A stretch of 64,000 nucleotides of DNA from Saprospiraceae bacterium (GCA_016715405.1 JADKAE010000007.1:186001-250000), one strand, 5' to 3'; shown: positions 9,230-19,137, numbered from the stretch's first letter. Program-made: numbers and translations. Notes: generated by a model not told the origin, from the sequence alone.

Positions 9230-11281
9230 TTATAAATAAAATACCAACCTAGAATTTCCAATAGGCAAATACGGACAGGTAATACCTCGGTTTTTCTGCC
9301 AGCCGCAAAACGTGGCGAATACCCAATGCGGGCCCTTGTCTGACCATACCGAGGTGGATATCGGCAAAATGGCGGGCCTGACGAACACGGAATTGCGAGT
9401 GGTCGTATTCTTAACAAAGTGAGTGTCTTCAAATAATTGAAACCACAATTCTCGCGGTGCAAATAATTCGGGTTCGGGGCTTCTATATTCAATGCGGTGA
9501 ATTTGGGAATTGCCGGTAGTTGTTTTTTGATTAAATTCAAAATTGAGCATCAGGCCGGCGCCGGCACTCAGCCAGTCTGCCCAGTTTTTGCGCAATTGAA
9601 GGGGGACCAGATTCAGCAGCAGGGAGCTGTTTTCAACGATATGGGTAGTAGTTTCGATAGAATCGACTATCCTGAATTGGACGTCGCCCGTATTTTCAAT
9701 GAATATATATGGTCGGGGAGGAAAGGTATCTACCGAAGTAGTGATTTGTTCGCTTTTCTCTGGAAAACCCGCCATAATTTCCCACTGTAAAAAATGCCGG
9801 TGCGGCTTAAATGGCGCGGCAATTAGTCCCACGAAATAGTGGTTGAGCGCGTTGTCGGAGGGGAAAACATTCCTGCCGGCCATTACTCCAGGCGAAAAAC
9901 CGGCTTTAAAAGCCGTGCCGGCGCTATTGGTGCGAATCGGCGGATTTTTGTCGAAGACGATACTGGCTTGGGAGGCAAACGCCAGCTTGCGCACTTTTTT
10001 ATCGGGGAGCAGCCTGAACTTGACAAAACCTTTGGTAGAATCTCTGTCACTGACGCCCTCCTGGCGCGTGCCGGGCAAGTAGATATTCCGGAAAGTAAAA
10101 ACCAGTTTGTTGGCTTGAAAAGCGGTATCCAGGCAGCTCCATTCTACAGATTGGGAGGGGCAGAGCAGGCTTTTGGGATAGGCGTCGAGCACTTGCATTT
10201 GGGCGGCATCGAGACCTGGGGGTGCGTCGCAGGTTATTTCGACGGTACTTGCCGGTCCTTCGCCGTTGTTTTGGAAATGCACCTTGTATACCAGATCCTT
10301 GTTGCGAATGCGCCTGAACCCCATCCTTCGCTGGGATACCGCGATGTAATTGGGGTCGTGAGAGGCTACGATCTCCATTTCGAGGTCGAAGCGCTCCACT
10401 ATGCGCTGGTCGTCGCTTACCAGCAGGGCCGACATCGCGATGATGGCGTGGGTGTCGGCCAGCATCTCGGGGGTGGCCTGGAAGGAGACGAACAGGTGGC
10501 GCAGGTCGCCGGGTTGGAGGCCTGCGAATTGCCAGGATTGGGAGGAAGCATATTCGGTCTCCAGCTTACTGAGCGCTTCCTCCGGCGATTGAGAAGGGCG
10601 CGTGGCGGCGTACCAGTCGAATTCGCCGGGCGAGGCTGCTGCCCAGGCGTCGAAAGTTAGCGGAGTATGCCAGGTCAAATTGCCGCCGGCTTCTTTTTCG
10701 CCGAAGTGTGAGCGGCTTTCGAGGAAGTTAAAATGTTCGTTTTTGTAATCGCGTTGGTTGTAAAACAAGTAAAGTTTGCCCGACAGCACCAGTGGGTTGT
10801 GGTTGGCATAGGCTACCACGCCCACCCATTCTTCGGTAGCGCGCGGGTTGCGCACGGCTTTCAAACCGAGCGGCGCCGATACGTGAGGCAGGGCATTGGG
10901 GCCTTGGTGGACGGCCGCTATGCCGCCGGGTTTTTCGCGGGGCGGGGGCGTTTTTTTCTTTCTCGATTTAGGTGCTTTGCCGTTGTCGTATTTGCCGGTG
11001 GCCAGGAAAAACACTTCGTGTTCGCTTGAGTCGGCATAGTAGTGCAGGGGTTCTTTTTCAAAGCCGAACGTGCCGTCGCCGAATTCCCAGTAATAATCGT
11101 AGTACGCCGGGGGCGCCCCCGCGATTTGGGTCAGGGGGGGCAAAACAGGCGCAAAACGCACCCGGGCGGCTTCCGGTTTGGAGATAAAATCGGACTGGCG
11201 TTCGGGTGCGTTTTGCGCGGGGAGATTCCACACTGCCAATTGTAGCAAAAAGAATAAGGTGAAAAGGCATCGGATTGACAT
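9230..11281 (-). CDS. Secreted PKD/DUF11-like domain protein
   Basis: A 683-residue exported protein of unknown role. The ATG at 11281 is preferred over the upstream frame because it begins a clean signal peptide (MSIRCLFTLFFLLQLAVWNLPAQ). YDYYWEFGDGTFGFEKEP near the N terminus is a PKD-type motif. Around residues 310-430 the YKVHFQNNGEGPASTVEIT segment resembles the DUF11/DUF7619-like repeats of large Bacteroidetes surface proteins. The C-terminal third alternates hydrophobic and polar residues and ends LPIGNSRLVFYL, compatible with outer-membrane strands. No canonical T9SS tail is visible. It sits 58 bases upstream of the CHAT gene on the same strand, so the two may be co-transcribed. Confidence 0.7.
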   Translation of the reverse strand: MSIRCLFTLFFLLQLAVWNLPAQNAPERQSDFISKPEAARVRFAPVLPPLTQIAGAPPAYYDYYWEFGDGTFGFEKEPLHYYADSSEHEVFFLATGKYDNGKAPKSRKKKTPPPREKPGGIAAVHQGPNALPHVSAPLGLKAVRNPRATEEWVGVVAYANHNPLVLSGKLYLFYNQRDYKNEHFNFLESRSHFGEKEAGGNLTWHTPLTFDAWAAASPGEFDWYAATRPSQSPEEALSKLETEYASSQSWQFAGLQPGDLRHLFVSFQATPEMLADTHAIIAMSALLVSDDQRIVERFDLEMEIVASHDPNYIAVSQRRMGFRRIRNKDLVYKVHFQNNGEGPASTVEITCDAPPGLDAAQMQVLDAYPKSLLCPSQSVEWSCLDTAFQANKLVFTFRNIYLPGTRQEGVSDRDSTKGFVKFRLLPDKKVRKLAFASQASIVFDKNPPIRTNSAGTAFKAGFSPGVMAGRNVFPSDNALNHYFVGLIAAPFKPHRHFLQWEIMAGFPEKSEQITTSVDTFPPRPYIFIENTGDVQFRIVDSIETTTHIVENSSLLLNLVPLQLRKNWADWLSAGAGLMLNFEFNQKTTTGNSQIHRIEYRSPEPELFAPRELWFQLFEDTHFVKNTTTRNSVFVRPAILPISTSVWSDKGPHWVFATFCGWQKNRGITCPYLPIGNSRLVFYL

Positions 11282-11348
11282 GGCAGTAAGCGGTTTTGGG
11301 TGAAAGATAAAACAAGATAAGAATTTTCGGCAATCCATTGGCTGTCAA

Positions 11349-12989
11349 TTAATTCAGCTTAAATGTGATTTGAAATTTTTTCTCTTTTGTGGCTGAATCA
11401 TCGCATCCTGGCTTAATACATCTTCCGGCCACCGTAAAATCGAGGTAAGGATTGTTTTGAGTTACCTTGAATTCAGCATTATAGTAGCTATCGAATGAGT
11501 CGAGCGGGTTGGCCACTTTGCTAAAGCCGTCGATATACTCTAGTAGGAATGCGCAATCCTTCGGCACTGCGCAATCGCATACCTTCGAATCTACATTTGA
11601 GACTTTCACTTTTATCCACACATTGTCGCCGTTTTGTGCAATCGAGGAGGAGATATCCTGTTCCACGGTTCTTTCTTCTTCGTACACCTTGTTTTTGAGC
11701 TTGTCTTCCAACTCCTTTTTCTGTTCGGTGAGCGTGGCCAGTTTTTTATCTAAATCTGCCCTTTGTTGGTTGTTGAGATTTTGATTTTGCAATTGCAGGT
11801 ACACGCGTTTAATGTCTTCGATGATGCGGGCCAAATTCTCTTCCAATCGCTGTTTTCTGCTTATATTTTCTATGGTGATTTTAGCCGTAATCTGATCGCA
11901 GTTGCAGGTGGGGTTTTTGGCTTGGGCATTCTGCTTATTTGCACCGTTATTTCCGGCCTGTATCAGGATATCGGCGGGTGATACAGTTGCGTTGTGGTTA
12001 TACGCATTATGGGTTGGGCTTTCGTTGGTCGTTTGGGAAGGCGTGGGCGATTCCTCGTTATTGTCCTGATGTTGATCGGGTAGTACGGCGGCCGATACGC
12101 CGAAGTTGCCCGTTTGGAGGCCTGTCACGGTTGTTGTATAGGTGTATTGGTCCTGGCCGGGCTGGACTTCGAATACTTGTTGGTTTCCTCCTCCGAGTTG
12201 TACCACGCCGGGTGTTTCATTTTGCAGCATAATAGAAACGGGCTCCTCGAAGCCTTCCAATCCGCTCACCACTACTTGCAGTTGAGTGGCTTGCCCTCGT
12301 TGGAGGTTCAAATTGCCTGCGCTCATAGAAACCCCGATCAGTTGCGTGGTGCCTGTTGCTACGGCCCCGTTGTCTACAACATCTATTCTGGTAGGCCCTG
12401 TTTGGTCGCCGGCAGGGCGAACAAAAATGCCATCGCCAGATTCTGCTAATGGGGTGTACAGTCGATTATTAACTCGAGTAGTCGTATTGTGAAGGTCGCC
12501 ATCGGCTGGGCCGGGTATAAAGATCGGTTCGCCGGCTTGCGCAACTGCGGGAATATCAAAGGTAGCAGGCGTAAATGGAGTCCCTCCTTCTCTTACCGGT
12601 ATTTCGAAACGCCCGAGTGTGTTACCCGAATGGTCTTTGATAAACCCGACAAGCGCTGTAGCTGCTACCGGCACGCCATACAGTAGTGCTTTATCGGGAG
12701 ATGATTTTTTATCAGCGCCTTTCAATTCTACTACTACGCCGTTCAGGTAGGCGCTGTTTTTTTCTACCTGTTGTTTGTTTTTTCCTGCCGGTGTGGTGGC
12801 TACGGTTCCTGAGATCGTGGCGCCCTGGCTGATTGGCGGCAAAAATACCTGTACGTTGCCGGCATCAGTGGCCAATTCGACGGTATGGAGACCGTTGATT
12901 TGCGAGGTTTTTACTTGTCCGTTTTGTGCCTGTGCGATTGCGCTTATTGCGATAAATCCGCAAATGGCGATGAGCTGGAGCTTTTTCAT
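11349..12989 (-). CDS. Secreted protein with coiled coil, unknown function
   Basis: A 546-residue exported protein. I place the start at 12989, where MKKLQLIAICGFIAISAIAQAQ is a clear signal peptide; the frame open to 13100 is probably untranslated. A beta-rich N-terminal half is followed by a Q/N-rich linker and a short coiled coil (about 400-450, repeating K/E/L/Q heptads). A C-terminal domain holds paired cysteines (CNCD, KVCDCAVPKDC, RCIKPGCDD). I do not recognise a family. It may form a transcription unit with the next secreted protein, 67 bases downstream. Confidence 0.65.
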   Translation of the reverse strand: MKKLQLIAICGFIAISAIAQAQNGQVKTSQINGLHTVELATDAGNVQVFLPPISQGATISGTVATTPAGKNKQQVEKNSAYLNGVVVELKGADKKSSPDKALLYGVPVAATALVGFIKDHSGNTLGRFEIPVREGGTPFTPATFDIPAVAQAGEPIFIPGPADGDLHNTTTRVNNRLYTPLAESGDGIFVRPAGDQTGPTRIDVVDNGAVATGTTQLIGVSMSAGNLNLQRGQATQLQVVVSGLEGFEEPVSIMLQNETPGVVQLGGGNQQVFEVQPGQDQYTYTTTVTGLQTGNFGVSAAVLPDQHQDNNEESPTPSQTTNESPTHNAYNHNATVSPADILIQAGNNGANKQNAQAKNPTCNCDQITAKITIENISRKQRLEENLARIIEDIKRVYLQLQNQNLNNQQRADLDKKLATLTEQKKELEDKLKNKVYEEERTVEQDISSSIAQNGDNVWIKVKVSNVDSKVCDCAVPKDCAFLLEYIDGFSKVANPLDSFDSYYNAEFKVTQNNPYLDFTVAGRCIKPGCDDSATKEKKFQITFKLN

Positions 12990-13167
12990 GATCTGAGATT
13001 TTGGTGATGAAATATGCTTTTGATATTTCATCTGGAAAAGCGCTGGTTTCTTATGCCTGGATTGCGTTTTTTTACAAAAAAATATGTTTAAAAATTTCAA
13101 ACAAAAAGTATTTTTAATTAATTTGCCGTTGTTTTATACTCCTGACAAACCTCCAAATGAAAACGAC

Positions 13168-14055
13168 ATGGACGATAGCAAGCCTCATGAAGGAAATCTG
13201 TACGATAAGATTTTTAAGGAAAATGCGGAGCGTATATTTTTGCCGCTCATCGAAACCACACTTGATCTGAAAATAGTTTCATTCCACCCGCTCAAAGAAA
13301 AAATGCAGACTACGATTGAGCGGGAGATGGATTTTTTTTATCAGATATTAACCAAAGACGGTCGTCAACTGATTTTGCACATTGAATTTCAGACCGATAA
13401 TGACAGTGAGATGATCTACCGGGCGGCAGAGTATCATGGCATGGCCCTGCGACGAAAAAAAATGCCAATTGAGCACGTAGTCATATACCTGGGCGTTGAA
13501 AAACCAAGTATGTTGACCCAATTGCCAGATGAGGAGGTATATACTGGATTTCACCTCGTCAATATGCAAACCTTTGAAGCTGGACAATTACTCGCATCTC
13601 AGCTACCCGAGGTAATATTACTTGCCATTCTTGCACATTATCCAGCGGAACAAACAGAATTGGTATTGCGTTATATAGTTAAGCAGTTGCGAACAGTTTG
13701 TAAGACTCCCAGCCAGTTGTCAAAGTTCCTCAAACAGTTGGTAATATTGGCGAGATTGCGTAATTTGGAGAAGTTAACCTTAAAAATAATAAGCGACATG
13801 CCAATTACTTATAACATCGAAACAGATTACCTCTACAATCAAGGTATCGAGAAAGGTATCGAGAAAGGTATCGAGAAAGGTATCGAGATTGGCATTGGTA
13901 AAGGCTATGAGCAGGCCATGAGTATGGCGAACGAATGGAAATTAGAAGCTGCCCGGAAAATGCTGGCAGAAGGCTTGTCGCCCGACAAAATTTCCGATTT
14001 CCTCGACCTTCCATTCGACGAGGTAAAAAACCTGCTATCGGATTCTGCCAAATAA
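13168..14055 (+). CDS. Rpn/YhgA-like PD-(D/E)XK nuclease
   Basis: A 295-residue protein of the Rpn (recombination-promoting nuclease) / PDDEXK-family putative transposase group. The core EREMDFFYQIL ... ILHIEFQTDND carries the D...(E)xQ nuclease signature. A tandem GIEKGIEKGIEKG linker follows near residue 226, then a short helical tail, as is common in this family. The ATG at 13168 (MDDSKPHEGNLYDK) is preferred over the upstream frame, since family members begin near YDKIFKENAE. Some Rpn proteins promote RecA-independent recombination and act as abortive-type defence, but which applies here is unknown. No inverted repeats mark it as part of an insertion sequence. Confidence 0.85.
   Translation: MDDSKPHEGNLYDKIFKENAERIFLPLIETTLDLKIVSFHPLKEKMQTTIEREMDFFYQILTKDGRQLILHIEFQTDNDSEMIYRAAEYHGMALRRKKMPIEHVVIYLGVEKPSMLTQLPDEEVYTGFHLVNMQTFEAGQLLASQLPEVILLAILAHYPAEQTELVLRYIVKQLRTVCKTPSQLSKFLKQLVILARLRNLEKLTLKIISDMPITYNIETDYLYNQGIEKGIEKGIEKGIEIGIGKGYEQAMSMANEWKLEAARKMLAEGLSPDKISDFLDLPFDEVKNLLSDSAK
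13843..13890 (+). repeat. 12-bp in-frame tandem repeat in the Rpn-like gene
   Basis: Four copies of a 12-base unit (GGTATCGAGAAA, the last ending ATT) encode the repeating GIEK linker. Because the unit is a multiple of three, copy-number change alters linker length without breaking the frame. Confidence 0.9.
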
Positions 14056-14060
14056 TATAC

Positions 14061-14089
14061 AAAAAAGCCCCCGGCTTGCACCGGAGGCT
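14061..14089 (-). terminator. Rho-independent terminator for the small lipoprotein gene
   Basis: On the minus strand a 9-base stem (AGCCTCCGG, one mismatch) with a 6-base loop is followed by a T6 run, just after the 3' end of the lipoprotein gene. It sits between convergent genes. Confidence 0.75.
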
Positions 14090-14112
14090 CGTGTTCAGGG
14101 ATTATGGGATAT

Positions 14113-14664
14113 CTACCACCTTATCGTGATTGTAATACCACCGTTGTGGATCGTAATCGTTATAACAATTCGCTGGGGCGGCGTACCGTCGCTGTTTCCG
14201 ATGACTTCTACCGGATATAAGCCTTTCAATACCTCTAATTGCTGATCGCCATAAGCCAGCCCGGCGTTGTTGTAAGCTTGCTGCATAAGCTCCTTGCTTA
14301 GCACAAAATCTTCATCAACAATCATAGCTTTTTCTTGCAAGAGCTGCAGGCGGGCCTTTTCGCTGAGTTGGCTTGTGTTCACCTCCATATCAAAGGTCAC
14401 ACTGCCGTCTCTGGCTGCTACCGGCTTGCTCAATGCTTCGTCGACTTCCAGCGGGAGCGTTTTGGCGGTTTCCGGCTTCAAATTGTCGAGGCGAATGCAA
14501 AAAGAATAGGCGTTCCAGCAGGTATTAAATTGCTTCAGCAAACCGATGACAATCCATCTTTCATTGGAGCTGGGTTCTGATACTACCGGGTCTTTTACGC
14601 AAGCGGTAAAGATTGTACCCATCAAAGCTGCGAATGCGAGGCCGAGAAAATACTTCTTGTTCAT
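14113..14664 (-). CDS. Small lipoprotein of unknown function
   Basis: A 183-residue protein with a lipoprotein signal (MNKKYFLGLAFAALMGTIFTAC, lipidated Cys at residue 22). The mature part is acidic and ends in alternating VITITIHNGGITITIRW, suggesting a final beta strand. No family recognised. It is followed by a strong terminator on its own strand. Confidence 0.65.
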   Translation of the reverse strand: MNKKYFLGLAFAALMGTIFTACVKDPVVSEPSSNERWIVIGLLKQFNTCWNAYSFCIRLDNLKPETAKTLPLEVDEALSKPVAARDGSVTFDMEVNTSQLSEKARLQLLQEKAMIVDEDFVLSKELMQQAYNNAGLAYGDQQLEVLKGLYPVEVIGNSDGTPPQRIVITITIHNGGITITIRW

Positions 14665-14792
14665 GATCGTTGTTGTTTAAATGTGTGATTGATTTTTTTC
14701 TGTTAAAAGGCTTTTTATCGCCTTACGACCATACATCTCCGCATTGGCAGGAATCTTACGCCGCTTATTCGTTAAAATTTCGTTAAGGATAG

Positions 14793-14800
14793 TAAATTTG
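14793..14800 (+). promoter_or_regulatory. TAnnTTTG-like box at the sigma factor start
   Basis: TAAATTTG matches the -7 consensus but ends only 3 bases before the chosen ATG. If used, the message would be nearly leaderless, or the true start lies further in; it may be chance. Confidence 0.25.
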
Positions 14801-14803
14801 AGA

Positions 14804-15382
14804 ATGCCTACCGAAACTCATCCCGATCAGCAATATATCACGGCCCTTTGCTCCGGCAACGAAGTGCTGATCAGGGAAATCTATGCCAAATACGCCCGCA
14901 GCGTTCAAATCTGGGTGACTCAGAATAACGGGGAAGTGGCCGACGCCCAGGATTTATTCCAGGATGCCCTGATGGCCGTTTACGATCGCTACTGCGGCCG
15001 CGAGTTTGTACTCACCAGTTCGCTGGGGGCATTGCTGTTATCAATTTGCCGCAGAAAATGGTTTGACCGGCTGGCCCAAAAAACGCGGGAAGAAGGCGTA
15101 AGGAAATGGGAGGAAAACAGATATAATGAGGAAGATTCGGAATGGGAAGCCGCTGAAGCCTCCATCCTACAGCAAAAAAGACAGGAGTGCTTGTCGCAGG
15201 TATTTTTATTGCTCAGCGAACAATGCCAGAAAATGTTGACGATGGTGGCGGCAGGAGCTCATTCCGTTGAGCAAATCGCTGCCGAACTGGGCTTTGCCAA
15301 CGCCAATGCCTTGTACCAAAGCAAACACCGGTGCACGGCTCGCTGGCGGCAATTGTTTAATGAGCATTTTAAAGAAAACTGA
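14804..15382 (+). CDS. ECF-type RNA polymerase sigma factor
   Basis: A 192-residue sigma-70 family factor. Region 2 is seen at ITALCSGNEVLIREIYAKYA ... ADAQDLFQDALMAVYDR, with the DAQDLFQDAL core that contacts polymerase. Region 4 is at LSEQCQKMLTMVAAGAHSVEQIAAELGF, a helix-turn-helix for -35 recognition. The frame is open further upstream (from 14744), but MPTETHPDQQY fits family N termini. It is followed 2 bases later by a membrane protein that looks like its anti-sigma factor, so the pair is probably one operon. Confidence 0.88.
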   Translation: MPTETHPDQQYITALCSGNEVLIREIYAKYARSVQIWVTQNNGEVADAQDLFQDALMAVYDRYCGREFVLTSSLGALLLSICRRKWFDRLAQKTREEGVRKWEENRYNEEDSEWEAAEASILQQKRQECLSQVFLLLSEQCQKMLTMVAAGAHSVEQIAAELGFANANALYQSKHRCTARWRQLFNEHFKEN

Positions 15383-15384
15383 TT

Positions 15385-16104
15385 ATGGAAAATAGCGAAC
15401 GTTTAGATAAATACCTGCGAGGCGCCATGGATGCCGAGGAAAAGGCCGGCTTTGAAGCCCAACTGGCGAAGGATGCAGAATTAGCCAAAGCTCTCGAACT
15501 GCAACGCGACATGGAGCTGTTCCTGCGCCGTAATACCCAACGCGAGGCCCTGAAAAAACAATTACCGGCCATCGGAAAAGATTATTTCCAGACAGCACAA
15601 GGCGCTAAGGTGATTACCATGCCCCGCCAAAGGCGTTTATTTCTGGCAGCCGCCTCGCTGGCAGCTGCTATAGCGCTGTTTTTTATGGTGAGATGGGCAC
15701 TTAGTCCTTCTCTTTTTGAGTCTTATGCACAATATCCGCCTCTGGCACTCACCGAAAAATCAGCCGGAGCAGATTGGTCGCAAGCAGAAACGGCGTTTAA
15801 TTCAAATAATTACGCGGAAGCAGAACGGCTGCTGACACAGTATACCGCCGAATACCCTTCCGACCGGCAGGCAGCGCTCTATCTGGGCATCTGCAACATG
15901 GAAACCGGCAAAATCGAAGAAGCCCAAACCGCTTTTCGCAACTTTACTCCGGAAGAAACAGATTTTAAAGATTTTGCAGATTGGTACCTGGCCCTTTCTT
16001 ATCTGAAAGCAGGCGATAAAACAGGTTGCCGACAAGCTCTTCAGCAACTTTCACCCAACTCCCCATTCCAGCAAAAAGCAACCGACTTACTCCAAAAGTT
16101 GTAG
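15385..16104 (+). CDS. Putative anti-sigma factor with TPR domain
   Basis: A 239-residue single-pass membrane protein. The N-terminal part (MENSERLDKYLRGAMDAEEK, then AKDAELAKALELQRDM) resembles the short helical region of zinc-less Bacteroidetes anti-sigma factors. One transmembrane helix follows at about 86-105 (FLAAASLAAAIALFFMVRWAL). The outer part holds tetratricopeptide repeats (AETAFNSNNYAEAERLLTQY, AALYLGICNMETGKIEEAQTAF). Spacing of 2 bases after the sigma gene supports a functional pair. The arrangement suggests that periplasmic TPRs sense a ligand or partner and release the sigma factor; this is inference. Confidence 0.7.
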   Translation: MENSERLDKYLRGAMDAEEKAGFEAQLAKDAELAKALELQRDMELFLRRNTQREALKKQLPAIGKDYFQTAQGAKVITMPRQRRLFLAAASLAAAIALFFMVRWALSPSLFESYAQYPPLALTEKSAGADWSQAETAFNSNNYAEAERLLTQYTAEYPSDRQAALYLGICNMETGKIEEAQTAFRNFTPEETDFKDFADWYLALSYLKAGDKTGCRQALQQLSPNSPFQQKATDLLQKL

Positions 16105-16105
16105 C

Positions 16106-19038
16106 CTATAACTTGACAATTTTATGTACTACCGCATCTCCATCCCTGCCGCTTATTCGCAAAATGTATACCCCGGGCGCCAGGTCTGCCAGACTCACGG
16201 TAGCTACATTGGCTATAAACTGTAACTGCCTGGCTCCGATGGACTGTCCCGCCGCATTATATATCAAGAGGTCTTTGGTACCCTCATGAGCGAAGTGAAT
16301 AGTGAGTTCGTCGCGTACAGGATTGGGGTATATTTTGGTAAGTAAATAAAGGTCGCTTCCCGAGCAATCTTCGTCTATGCCGTTGTCTGGTATATCCGTG
16401 GCATCTGGGCGAATGCTGCCCCGCTCGTCGTCGCAGTCCGCGTCATTAGCCACATAGCCCGCAGGAGGTGTCGTATAACAGGTTTGTACAGAATCGGCAG
16501 CATTACCAAAGCCATCCACATCGGCATCCCGGTAATAGGCAATTAACGCCAGCCCGTCATCCACCCCGCCATTGCAATCGTTGTCAATGCCATCACAGAT
16601 TTCTTCGGCGGCCGGATTAATCGCGGGAGCCTCGTCGTTACAATCGCCATCGTTGGCTACGAATCCCAGCGGTGGCATAGCCAGACAGGTATCGAGCGTG
16701 GTGGCCGCATTTCCAAAACCGTCGCCGTCGGCATCACGGTAATAGGTAAAGACGGTTAATCCATCATCCACCCCGCCATTGCAATCATTATCAATGCCAT
16801 CACATATCTCTTCGGCGGCCGGATTTATCCCGGGGGCCCCGTCGTTACAATCGCCGGCGTTGGCCACGAATCCCGTCGGCGGCACAGTCAGGCAGGTATC
16901 GAGCGCCGTAGCCGCATTGCCAAAGCCATCGCCATCGGCATCCCGGTAATAGGTAAAGACAGTCAACCCATCATCGATCCCACCGTCACAATCGTTGTCA
17001 ATGCCATCGCAAACCTCTTCGGCGGCCGGATTTATCCCGGGTTCCCCGTCGTCACAATCGCCATCGATGGCCACGTATCCCATGGGCATCGTAGCCAGGC
17101 AGGTATCAAGTTGTATCGCGGCATTGCCATATCCGTCTCCATCCGCATCCCGGTAGTAGGTGTAGATGGGCAGCCCGTCATCCACCAGGCCGTTACAGTC
17201 ATTATCTCTTCCATCGCAGATCTCTTCGGTTCCGGGATGTATGCCGGGGTCCCCGTCATCGCAGTCTTCATAGCTAAAATACCCGTCGTTGTCATCGTCG
17301 CGGTAAAAATAAGCGCGCGCCAGCTCAAATGCATCGGTACCCACCTCCGCGCCGATCAATCGCCCGGGGATGTCGTCACAGGGCGGGTGTATACCGCCCC
17401 AAATGCGCGACAAGCTGCATTGGTCGGAGGCGTCGCGATAAGTAGCCCATTGCAGGGTGATGTGCTGGCTGGGACCGTCTTCAAATACAAGGAATTCATC
17501 GGCGGGAGCTTCAAATACGCCCATGCCCCCCGGAAAATAAGCGTCGCCTGTTATCAGGGTGAGCGCCTCCGCCGCCGCCCTCGAATAAGTGGAATGCCCG
17601 GAGATATATCCGGCAAACGGCGGCGTGACAAAAGTGGGGCGCTGATAAGGCATCCACGATTCCGCCAATATCCAATCCACGCCGGCTTCTTCGGTACCGG
17701 GATCGAATATGTAGTTGGGACCCCGCCAGGCTTTGAGTTTTATTTTACCCACATTTTCATTAAAAAAACCGGCCAGCGGGTCACCCATCTCCACCAATTC
17801 GATGAACCCATCGTATAAGGAAATACCGCCGGGGTGATATGATGCCTGCCCGGGTCGCTGCTCTGACCTAATCTGGCCATGTAACGGATGGCGGAGACCG
17901 GGCGCACATAGTCATACCACCCTTTGATGCCCCAGGCAGTAATAGCTGCGTCGTGTACAGCGCCTCCAAGGGTGAAATAAGACTTTACGTCCCACTCCAG
18001 GTCGTCAAGTAAGGGGCCTTTGCCGTTAAATCGCTTCTCAAGTGCTGGGTGGTCGTTGACGTAGTTGAGTATCGAATACCAGTGACCGGGTGGCGTTTCT
18101 GAATTAGGACCGTCGGCCCAGAATTCCGCCAATACCCGGGCATAGTCGCCCCGCTTTACCAACTGGGGCTCGTAGGGCTCACCAGTGTAGGGGTTGATAT
18201 CATGGCCGGGACTGGAATCGCCTCCTCCGAATAGGTCATAAAATTCTTGATATTCTTCAAAGGTTTGCGGATATGATTGGTTGTTCCCTATTCCTCCCGG
18301 AGAAATATCCCACAATTCCGTATCGGCAGATGTAAGGTGCGAGGACCAGGTGCTGACCAGTGAAAAGTTCCATTTATATTCATCTGACATAACACCTGCC
18401 GCATCCCATAGCGGCGGTGGCCCCGGGTCGTGGTAAACCCAATAGGGGTGACCGTCGCGTTCGTATTCGATGCGGTCTTCGCCGGTCATAGCAAACGGGA
18501 TTACCAAGCCCCATTCCGGACTTTGAAAAGCCGGGGTACTGCCCAATATGTTGCCGTTTTGGTCAATAAAAACATTAAGCGTCAGGGGTTGCCAGCGATT
18601 GGGATCGATGATATCGGGGTTGCCGGGATATTGAACGATAAGCGGGGGATTAGCCGGCAGATAAAATTGGTTGACGTAGTCGTTTTGCTCGTTGGCGCCG
18701 TCTTGTATGCCATAGGCAATGAGTTGCTGGCCCAGATAGTTGCCCATTTGTATGTCGGCAGGCGCTGGAATTCCCGAAAAATTGCAAGTATACCCACTCA
18801 CGGTTTTACCCAAAAAATAGGTCTCTGCTTCGTCATCAAAAGCAGCCCAGGCATCGTACATGGCTATCGAGGTATGAAAAAGGTTGCGCGCCTGGATGGG
18901 GGGGCGTGCCCGGTCTTCGCGGATGGCCTGTAAGGTGGCCTCAAGCCATTCGTGGGCTATGGAGTGGGTCGTTTGGCTTAATGCCAAATTGAGATTTGCG
19001 AAAAGCAAAAAAAGGCAAACAACTGTGTTGCGCAACAT
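16106..19038 (-). CDS. Vanadium haloperoxidase/PAP2 enzyme fused to MopE-type repeats and a T9SS tail (frameshifted)
   Basis: About 977 residues read across one frame break near 17830 (HHITP continues as GGISLYDGFIELVEMGDP; a C seems missing). It has a signal peptide (MLRNTVVCLFLLFANLNLALSQ; ATG at 19038). An N-terminal helical domain of the vanadium haloperoxidase/PAP2 superfamily follows. The oxyanion-site motifs are visible: KLKAWRGP, the SGHST loop (YISGHSTYSRAAAEAL) and the R...H pair in SRIWGGIHPPCDD. Then come about five MopE-type repeats of roughly 69 residues rich in DADGDGFGN and IDNDCNGGVDDG. The protein ends in a type IX sorting domain (KIYPNPVRDELTIHF ... GVYILRIS). It is probably secreted and cell-attached. 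Whether it oxidises halides or is a phosphatase cannot be read from sequence. Confidence 0.85.
16345..17315 (-). repeat. About 207-bp tandem repeats encoding MopE-type units
   Basis: Three full units of 207 bp (69 codons: YYRDADGDGFGN ... EEICDGIDNDCNGG) lie between a shorter first unit and a diverged last unit. The middle two are nearly identical in protein and very similar in DNA, suggesting recent duplication. DxDxDG and DNDC motifs suggest calcium or other metal binding. Confidence 0.9.
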
Positions 19039-19115
19039 ACCGGATGATATTTGAGGCAAAGTAAGTAGAAAGTTGCTTAATTACCCCTTTTGTATTTAAG
19101 CAAATGCCAAAACCT

Positions 19116-19123
19116 TACTTTTG
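19116..19123 (+). promoter_or_regulatory. -7 box for the T9SS cargo gene
   Basis: TACTTTTG matches TAnnTTTG and ends 14 bases before the ATG at 19138. A TTTG at 19089-19092 could be a loosely spaced -33 element. A 7-of-8 match (TTACTTTG) on the minus strand at 19055-19062 may serve the divergent haloperoxidase gene. Confidence 0.5.
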
Positions 19124-19137
19124 TCAAAAATCCACCC

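Noticed and set aside
13168..14055. Transposase of an insertion sequence
   Set aside because: Although the family is sometimes labelled putative transposase, there are no terminal inverted repeats or target duplications around it.
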